Positions 56,799 to 64,000 of a DNA stretch of 64,000 nt are shown piece by piece. Within the stretch, counting starts at the first letter, position 1. The number at the start of each line of letters is the position of its first letter. A model generated the notes under the pieces. That model was not told the DNA's origin. It worked only from the letters and a program-made list of their open reading frames with translations, and did not search any database. Both the position numbers and the translations under genes were made by a program. The stretch lies in contig NC_134082.1 of assembly GCF_000715075.1 (NCBI RefSeq), positions 212,081,448 through 212,145,447 of the forward strand, in the 5' to 3' direction. Source of the DNA: Nicotiana tabacum. Lineage: Eukaryota > Streptophyta > Magnoliopsida > Solanales > Solanaceae.

Positions 56799-59700
56799 CT
56801 AAGTAGTTGTAGAATTAGGGGGATCAATCCCCATTGCCTTGTAATAGGCCATCTCTGCAGTAGCCATGCGATCCTGAAACATTGTCCATTCTCTTCTACA
56901 CCTTTCTCTTACCTGAACCAAAATAAATGTTGGACTTAGACATACAATCAGAGATCAGCATACTCCTTTTGTAACAAGATTACACAAACACTTGCAGAAT
57001 CATGCATGATTGGGAAGTATGGGTTTGAGTTCACATACATTGACACATGTTTTGTGATATATAATGAAAAGAATAAGCATCTCAAATTTCATCTATGAAC
57101 ACAAAAATTCGAACGTGGTTTGACATATCCATATGCAAATTCAAAATGTGATTAAATTGCTATTAGTTTTCTTATCCAAATTTTCCTTAATCATCAGTTT
57201 TTCATGGTCAAATTTCAGTATACAGGAGAATGAAATACAGCACATACCCCTTCCCATGGTGCCTTGCCATTCTCTGATTTACCCTGTCGAAATAAAATAG
57301 AAAATAATCATTACATCCAACTTTCATACTAATCTAATATACTCCAACAAGATAAAGTTGGATATACCTGGCTCCCAAGTGATGGAACAGTTTGATGCAC
57401 AATCCACTGAGCATCTACAACTCCTATCTTTTCATGTGCCGGCTGCTCATCCAAAAGCATTATTAGGAAAAAGACCATTTGGAACCGAACATAAGGGAAT
57501 TTGTCCCGCACATCTTAAAGTATACTACTAACCTCCACACATCTCCTAAGAGCAAAATCAAGACCCCACCCATGGACCAAGTCATTCTGCAATAAAGAAT
57601 CAAGAATTCAGATGTGCAGTAACCAAATGGGTAGCAATCCTCCTCCCCCCTTCGCCTGCATATTCTTTTTCGTTGGCTGCAATGAATGGAAGGATATTTA
57701 ATAATTGATACCTGGATCATATGCCAAACACACCGCCAGGCCTCTCGAGAGAAAACAGGTGCCATGATCTCGATAAATCTGATTGCCAGCGAAATAACAG
57801 TTAATATTGACACCAAACACAAAGTGACATCAGTAGTTATTGGTAAATATCATGCATTCCATACGCTGCACAAGGTGGCAAATGTGGATCAGCGCACCAG
57901 CCTGGTCTTTCTTCTGTTTCCCTGTAAGCAGAAGCAATAAACTGTATATGAGATCAAGCTATGTGTGCATGGGATGCTTTAATCAGAGCAGTTGTAGGTA
58001 TAATGCAAGTACTATGTTCCCTACTTGTGAATTTCAGTGTCATTTCGCCCTTTTGTCATTTGCCACGTCAACCCACTGTTTGGTGCTAAACCAGGTTGGG
58101 AAATATCCAAACCATGTTTCGCCACCAACTTTATGTATCTGCAGTTGCATTGAAGCCTTAAGAGTCCACAGACAATTCAACATATTGATACAAACGACTC
58201 TGAGATAATCATAACTTACTCCTCCGCATTAAAATTCTCAAGCCCCAAGTCTTCATCCCAGATGAATATATAGTCATAAGGTGCTACAATGTCAGGATGC
58301 AGAAAACGTTTTGCATACCACCTTTCAACAAAATGAATAAACTTTATACTTACCACAAATACATCAAAAGTGTTGAATAATTGAGGATAAAAAAGAATTC
58401 ATGATAATAGTTACCATTTAGTTTGTTTCGGTGTACTGACATGGATAGCCCGCTTTGACCACTCAAGGTCATCCCATTCACTTGTTTGACCATCATAGTG
58501 AAACAGCATAATCGTAAAGTTCTCTGAAAACTGTTTACAGTACAGAAAAATAAGCATGCCGAGATACACAAGTAAAATTTTGGACTTAAATCTACCTAAG
58601 TTGGCAGCAAACCAACCCTTTTTGTTAACCTAGGTTTTCTTTCTATCTTTTCGCTCATCTCTGGTAACCCTAATTCGTAATGAGATTAAAAGTGGGATTG
58701 ACGATAAGATTGATTCTTTGTTGGGAAAAAAGTAATGATTCACTGCCGTGTTAAATGATTTGCAGAGCTTCACCAATAAACTAGCATGCATGCAACACAG
58801 ACTAAGGAAAACATTATACATAAGAACAGCGAGGATAGCACATAAAACAAGACAAGACTATGCCGGAAAAAAGAAAGAGGGGGGGGAGGGGGTTGGGGAA
58901 GCAAAACAATAAACCCAAAAACAAAAAATGAAGCAAAAACATGATATAAAAACTCTTTTGAGATGGGAGGTGGGGCTAGTGGAATTAGCAAAGGAAGGTA
59001 AAATTGCCCTTATCAGAAGTCCAATCCCGGTTCCTCAAACACAGTCTCATCTGAATGAGATGAGCCAAGGACTGAATTTTATGGTGCAAAAGTTACAAGC
59101 ATATACTCCCTCTGTTTATAAAAGAATCAACCTATTACTATTTGGGGAGCCAAACGAGGTTTTCTTTGACCATGCTTTTGCAAATAGTTTTTAAATATTT
59201 TGAATTGTTAACTAATGTGACTCGTAGTACCTTTTATGTAGTTTCTAAATATGTAATTTTTATTTCAAAAAGCTTAAAGAATCTATGTCTGAATTCACAC
59301 CGAGAGTTAGTCAATTTGACCCTCGTACTCCGAAAAGGTTCAAACAGATTGAAAGGGAGAGAGTATTAGTCACGCTTCTGATCCCTTATCCATGAATAAA
59401 AGAACCCCTGAAAATGACAGAGAAGGGATCACAATAGCAAGTACAAGGAAAAAAAGCTAGAGAGGCTTGGGCACAACCTTTTTCACTGCTGCATCAATGT
59501 TACTCTTCTGCTTGAGGCCGACTGTGAAAGTCACAAGGTACCTTGGTTTGATGATCAAGTCCTGCATATCAACAATGAAGCTGATTATCATAGAGGGATA
59601 TAGTAATTGTTATGTTTTCTCATCCCAAAGAAAAAGGGAAGGAAAATAAAGAGAGAGAGAGACATGGACATCGTTCATTTTTAACGTACAATGGCATACT

Positions 59701-60674
59701 AAAATCATATTTAGCTGCCCTTGAAACAGTTCTTATCAGTCATCATAGCGGGATAGCATAAATTTCAGTGTCCAACACTATATGGCAAACTATAGCAAAA
59801 TGTTTATTTGAGCACCAGAACCAGAAGGATGCAAGCATGACTTTAGCCCACTTCAGCAGTTCCTTCAATATTTTTGTTCGACTGAGCAACTACTGGAGAA
59901 TCAACTACTATCCAGAAATCAACTTCAAAAAATGGTTAACTCCATGAAAGGGATTACGGAACAAAGAGGGTATCAGCAATGTGTTAATACATGGATTAAA
60001 TTATTTGTATATCAAGTCTCAAATCATGCCATCAATTTGCATAACGTGAACTGGTAGCTGTTACCAAATATAAACAAAATCAATCGAGTGCATCAAATTA
60101 GAATTACAGCTGAATTGACAAACCTCACTGGGCAGGCCCCATAACCTCCGAGTATAAAGATCAGACTCAGATGCTACGATACCGGGTGGTAACCTCTCGG
60201 CACCTCTGGGATTTGACGGAACCCAAATCTGCTAGATTGCCACAAATAGCATAAATATCGAACAGCAGTTGTCTATAAACTTCCAAAATAAGTGCAATCT
60301 TATATGTGTGACAAGTAAAATACCTTTGGGTCATTATTCTTGTGTGAACTGCCACCGCGTCCTTTCAAGGAATTCAAGACATTTAATAGAGCTTGAGTTG
60401 ACAGGCCTGAGTACTTGTCCTCTATAGTTAGATCAATTGATTGGAAAAGATTAGTAGGTAAGGGCAGCTGCAAAATTGAAATCCACAAGCACATTACCTT
60501 ACCAGCTCTTATTCAACTGATACTTTAAAAGAAAAAATGGCACATTAAATACGATTATATCAAATTCATTATCAAAGTAGATCCCCTTGCCTTGGTCAAT
60601 GAAATTGTAGGAAAGGTTACACCAAGGAAAAACCCAAATACAACTCCAATAAAAGTAGTCACGAAAAGCCTCAT
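56799..60674 (-). CDS. DUF707 family protein, single-pass membrane anchor
   Basis: Fourteen exons on the minus strand, 383 residues, all in phase: 60674-60591, 60467-60324, 60228-60124, 59561-59478, 58530-58415, 58321-58220, 58138-58025, 57921-57865, 57778-57712, 57586-57533, 57442-57368, 57283-57248, 56912-56799, with the exon at 58530-58415 starting after TTTACAG. (Thirteen intervals are listed; the count of fourteen includes any 5' UTR exon upstream, which I could not place.) The N-terminus MRLFVTTFIGVVFGFFLGVTF is a membrane segment. Family hallmarks: PRYLVTFTVG, FHYDGQTSEWDDLEWS, AKRFLHPDIVAPYDYIFIWD, EDLGLENFNAEEY, GLTWQMTKGRND, PGWCADPHLPPCA, EIMAPVFSREAWRCVWHMIQ, NDLVHGWGLDFALRRCVE and QWIVHQTVPSLGSQ. 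It is often labelled 'lysine ketoglutarate reductase trans-splicing related', a legacy name; biochemical function is unknown and a glycosyltransferase-like fold is only speculation. Intron 1 uses a GC donor. The gene appears intact. Confidence 0.92.
59106..59363. mobile_element. Stowaway-like MITE in an intron of the DUF707 gene
   Basis: Ends CTCCCTCTGTTTATAAAA and GATTGAAAGGGAGAGAG are imperfect inverted repeats, bounded by TA at 59104-59105 and 59364-59365. It is 258 bp and noncoding. Confidence 0.75.
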
Positions 60675-61763
60675 TGTTTCATTCCGTCTTCTCGAGATTG
60701 GGCTGTAGATATTCAACAGTAAGCTAAGCACTCATTACCACTTTTAACAATAAATAAACGGATCAACCAGTCAAAATCAATCACGACTCAATCCCAAACT
60801 ACTAAGGATGCCTATATGAATAAAGACCCTTAAAATACTTCAAATATTAAAACCTTCGCTTCATAGGCGTCGCCATCTTAAGTCACAATCCTTTAGTAGT
60901 AGTTTCACAACCAGAAAAGAAGAATCTGCAATGAGTTTACTAACATCTGCTTAGCCCAAATGTGAGTACAAATATTTCCAGCGCTCCACACTAGAAATTC
61001 ACTATTTTTGTGGCAAATTGGCCAACAACCTACAACCATAAAGTAAAAAAAAATCAGTACTTTCACTTTACTGGAGTAAAGTTTCCATTTTTCCCTTAAT
61101 TCTATTACAAATGTTCACAAAGATTTATTGTACTTTGCAATTACTAAAACTTGAGTAAACTTCCCAATTTTCCTTTCATTCTATTCCAAATGTTACAAAA
61201 TCTTCATTAATTAGTTCACTTGGTCTATAGTAGTAAGTTCAAATTCAAATCTTGCATAGTTTCTAAAAGAGAAATAATTTCAAAAATTGCTTTAAAATGC
61301 TCTAAAAACATAAATAATATTCAAATATTATCCTAAAAAGACGCAGAATTTACTTAAATATGCTCTAAAAACATATCTGAAGACAAAAAAAAAGGTTTAA
61401 ATTCTGAATCGAACCTGAAGTTGCTGATCTGGAGGATTACGAGAGTTGCAAAAATTCCCGTTAATGTTTCATCGAAATCCTTAGGATGTTTAATATATGG
61501 AAAAAATCCAACCTTGGAATTGTCAAAGAAAGCATATATACTCTCTGTCCTGATGTCTTTGGAAGTAAACGAAAAAATTAAAAAGAAAAAATTTAGTCTC
61601 TTCTATGAGTTCTACCTGGGACCGGTCCTTTCCTTTTCAGTACAGTAATTTTTTAGTTTTTGTTTTTGCTTTCTGAGTAACAGACACACCTTTTCTACTT
61701 TATTAAAAATCAAATTTTACACCTTTTAGTCATTTTGTAAGGAGGTTAAATAAGCATTAATTG
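60675..61763. other. Upstream region of the DUF707 gene
   Basis: No coding sequence is seen. On the minus strand this should hold the promoter, 5' UTR and possibly a leader intron. A doubled phrase about 60 bp apart (ACTGGAGTAAAGTTTCC at 61070 and ACTTGAGTAAACTTCCC at 61149) and a repeated GCTCTAAAAACATA (61299 and 61361) are minor repeats. Confidence 0.4.
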
Positions 61764-62065
61764 AAGGGCAACCTTAGCGTAATGTGACCGGGAGGTCACA
61801 CATTCAAGTCGTGAAAACAATCTCTTGCAGAAATGTAGGCTAAGACTGCGTACAATAGACCCTTGTGGTCCAGTTCTTTCTCAATCCTGCGCTATGCTTA
61901 ATGCATCGTGCTGCCATATGACTAGGAGGTCACGGGTTCAAGTCGTGGAAATAGCCTCCTGCAGAAATGCAGGATAAGACTGTGTACAATAGACCTGGTG
62001 GTCCGGCCCTTTTCCGGACCCTGCCTATCACCGGAGCTTAATACACCAGCCTGTCCTTTTTTTTT
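61764..62065 (+). mobile_element. Dimeric TS-type (tRNA-derived) SINE
   Basis: Two head-to-tail SINE units share a single 16-bp target duplication AAATAAGCATTAATTG (61748-61763 and 62066-62081). Each unit has the tRNA-derived part with a B-box-like segment (GGTTCAAGTCGTGG at 61937), then GCAGAAATGCAGGATAAGAC, GTACAATAGACC and GTGGTCC. Only the second ends in a T run, as TS SINEs do. Unit 1 (61764 to about 61914) lacks its tail; unit 2 lacks its first 25-30 bases. The join falls at GCTGCC, a word present both near the 3' end and near the 5' head of this SINE family. Family assignment is from memory of the tobacco TS consensus. Confidence 0.82.
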
Positions 62066-62269
62066 AAATAAGCATTAATTGTTTTGAAATGAAATTATAA
62101 CATATATAAAAAAAATAAGAAAACCAACAATGATGAGACACGGCACCTACACGGGCCATCATCTATAGTATATCTGGTTAATGGAGTGAGTGCACAAACC
62201 TTAGAGCCAACGACGGAGCCATGTTTATTTAAGGGGATAAATTCAAAAATAGTCAGATTTACAAGTGGT

Positions 62270-62690
62270 CATTCAAAAATAGTTACAGTTTTAAAAGTAA
62301 TCAAAATTTAGTCATTTTTCATATAAAGATAAATCTGAACGAAAATACTATTCAAGATCCGAAAAATACTCCCGCATAAGTATACTGGAACTCCAATATA
62401 TTATACTGGAGTTCTAGTATAATATACTGGACTTCCAACATAATATACTGGAGTTCCAATATAATATACGTTCATACACCGGTGCTCCAATCTCCAGTAT
62501 ATTATGCTGGAACTTTCCACGTATTGGAAATCCAACATAATATGCTGGAAGTTGATATACAGGTGCACCGATCTCTAGTATATTAAGTTAGAACTTTCCG
62601 TGTTGCAGCAAAATAGTGGCTATTTTTTAGTGACTTTGCAAACGCTGACTATTTTTGAATGACCAATCCGAAAACTGTGTTATTTCACGT
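62270..62690 (-). repeat. Palindromic Solanaceae repeat, copy 2 (inverted)
   Basis: The reverse complement starts ACAGTTTTCGGATTGGTCAT and runs through AAAATAGCCACTATTTTGCTGCA into the same palindrome series as 42351-42690. About 20 kb separates the inverted copies. Confidence 0.8.
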
Positions 62691-63432
62691 ATTTAAGGAG
62701 TGTCAATTAATATCCCTTTGTCGAGAAAATTATACTGCGCAACTAGGTAATTTTTCTTTTTAAATGTATATATAATATATTTTGATATTCTTTGGCTTTT
62801 TCGTAAGTTTATTTCTTTATATTTTGATCTATTTAGTATAAATTTCGGTATTGTTACTGCTTAAAGCCCAAGGTTTAATTGTTCTGAGGGTTACCATCAC
62901 TCTGATTACCAAGATTTAGGCAAATGTGAACAAATTGAAACATATGAAGTATCAACCTTTAAATTAATTGGTGACTAACTGTTGTTACAGCTTAGAGAAC
63001 ATGGGATTTTTGCTTTTTCTCGTTGGCTTTTCATTTGAACGTGACTAGAGATTTGGAAAGCTTCGTTTACGCCAAAGGCAAAATTAGCAACGGTCCCACA
63101 TACTAATCATATAGTATACTTTTTCTTCACTAAACATTAATTTTTGTCCATCTCCAAATAAACTTTAATAACTATTTGAAATTGTTATTAAATTTCAAAT
63201 AACAATTAGAGTCCTTGTTGCATGCATGGAAACAGGAAAATAAGATTAGTGCAAAACACCAAAACTAGAGAATCAAATATAGTAATTACTAGTCTTTAAC
63301 TCGCATAATTCCTCTTAATTTACATACATCGTTAGTTCCTTAGTGGCTTTATTTTGAATGAAGTGATGCTTTGATTTGAGGTAAAGCAGAGCCTATTTGC
63401 TAACGGAAGACTTAGTTTATAACTTCTAGATG
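62691..63432. other. Intergenic, no gene recognised
   Basis: AT-rich; a TTCAAATAACAATT / AATTGTTATT-type inverted repeat near 63177-63205 is the only local structure noticed. Confidence 0.4.
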
Positions 63433-63495
63433 TAAAAATAGCACGGGCTAGCCAGTTTTCGGATTGGTAATTAAAAAATAGCCAGTGTTTTCAAC
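63433..63495 (+). repeat. Fragment of the palindromic Solanaceae repeat
   Basis: AAAAATAGCACGGGCTAGCC followed by AGTTTTCGGATTGGTAATT, identical in its first 30 bases to the start of copy 1 at 42351, then diverging. The palindromic part is absent. Confidence 0.75.
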
Positions 63496-63629
63496 ATCAG
63501 GTAAATGGACCTTGGACCTAATTCAATCCCAAAAAGTAACTTATGAGTTAAGGATTATCCAAGACCATATAAGGAATCTAGGAACTCCACATCCCAACGA
63601 TGTAGGCCGACTCAACAGTTCGATGAAGA

Positions 63630-64000
63630 GCCCATTTGGATTAGATGATTTTAAATAGCTGATAAGTTTGAAGTGCTGAAAAGCATTTTTAAGTGCCGAA
63701 ACTGATTTTTTTAAATAAGCATTTACGTGTTAGGATAGACGTGCTGAAACTGATAATAAGTAGTTGATGTGTTTGGTAAAAGTGCTGATAAGTTGTTCTT
63801 TTATTAAATGACTAAAATATCCTTAAAAATTTTACAAAATATTATAAATTAAAAAAAATTGTAAAGAAAAAGATGAACAACGAATATGGAACGAAAAGAA
63901 AGAAAGAAAATTTATATTGTGAATAAAATTTTGTGAATTAGAAAATATTGTTAAGGATAAACTAGTAAAAGTCTTGGTCAAACTAAAAGTGCTTATAAGC
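63630..64000. mobile_element. MITE-like element running off the window end
   Basis: Repeated GTGCTGAAA, GCTGATAAGT and AAGTGCTTATAAGC phrases typical of short Solanaceae inverted-repeat elements. It begins near GCCCATTTGGATTAGATG; the right end lies outside the window, so classification is not possible. Confidence 0.45.

Overview
This window reads as nuclear DNA of a Solanaceae plant, most likely Nicotiana. It is AT-rich, has spliced genes, and is dominated by nested retroelements. It also carries a TS-type (tRNA-Lys-derived) SINE and a solendovirus-like endogenous pararetrovirus (tobacco vein clearing virus type). The genus is an inference from these repeat families; no search was run.

Region 1 (1-32.3 kb) is a retroelement nest. 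A solo LTR of an Ogre/Tat-like Ty3-gypsy element lies at 930-4673, on the minus strand with target duplication ATTTT. A Ty1-copia element (6231-31877, about 4.96 kb of native sequence) has been split twice. A complete 16.45-kb minus-strand Ogre-like element (7178-23629) sits in its gag, with 4.36-kb near-identical LTRs and a tRNA-Arg primer site. A plus-strand solo LTR (25645-29870, target duplication CTTAG) sits between integrase and RT. The 7.7-kb interior of the Ogre-like element has no recognisable gag or pol. It carries several families of repeated hairpins whose stems change sequence but keep pairing: a four-copy two-stem module, a 111-bp array with three compensated 7-bp stems, and a hexaloop array. 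There are also dispersed 9-mers complementary to the element's own primer-binding site. This is the most interesting signal in the window.

Region 2 (32.4-43.6 kb) has a tRNA-Arg(CCT) gene or pseudogene, TGTAT-rich repeats and several MITEs. It also has a glucuronokinase gene (36032-39875) whose retained exons are open but whose middle coding segment (about 60 codons) is missing. A 127-codon ORF of unknown identity follows, then a Solanaceae interspersed repeat built of small palindromes.

Region 3 (43.6-50.0 kb) is a broken pararetrovirus copy flanked by a 60-bp direct repeat. It holds coat protein, protease-RT-RNase H, a transactivator/inclusion-body gene, an intergenic promoter region and the start of the next ORF. 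Every coding part has stops or frameshifts.

Region 4 (50.5-60.7 kb) holds two apparently intact genes in convergent orientation: a TruB-type tRNA pseudouridine synthase (9 exons, 571 aa, plus strand) and a DUF707 membrane-anchored protein (14 exons, 383 aa, minus strand, first intron GC-AG). Region 5 (60.7-64 kb) is repeat-rich: a dimeric SINE with a 16-bp target duplication, a second, inverted copy of the palindromic repeat, and a MITE running off the window end.

The host genes show no functional link to each other beyond proximity.
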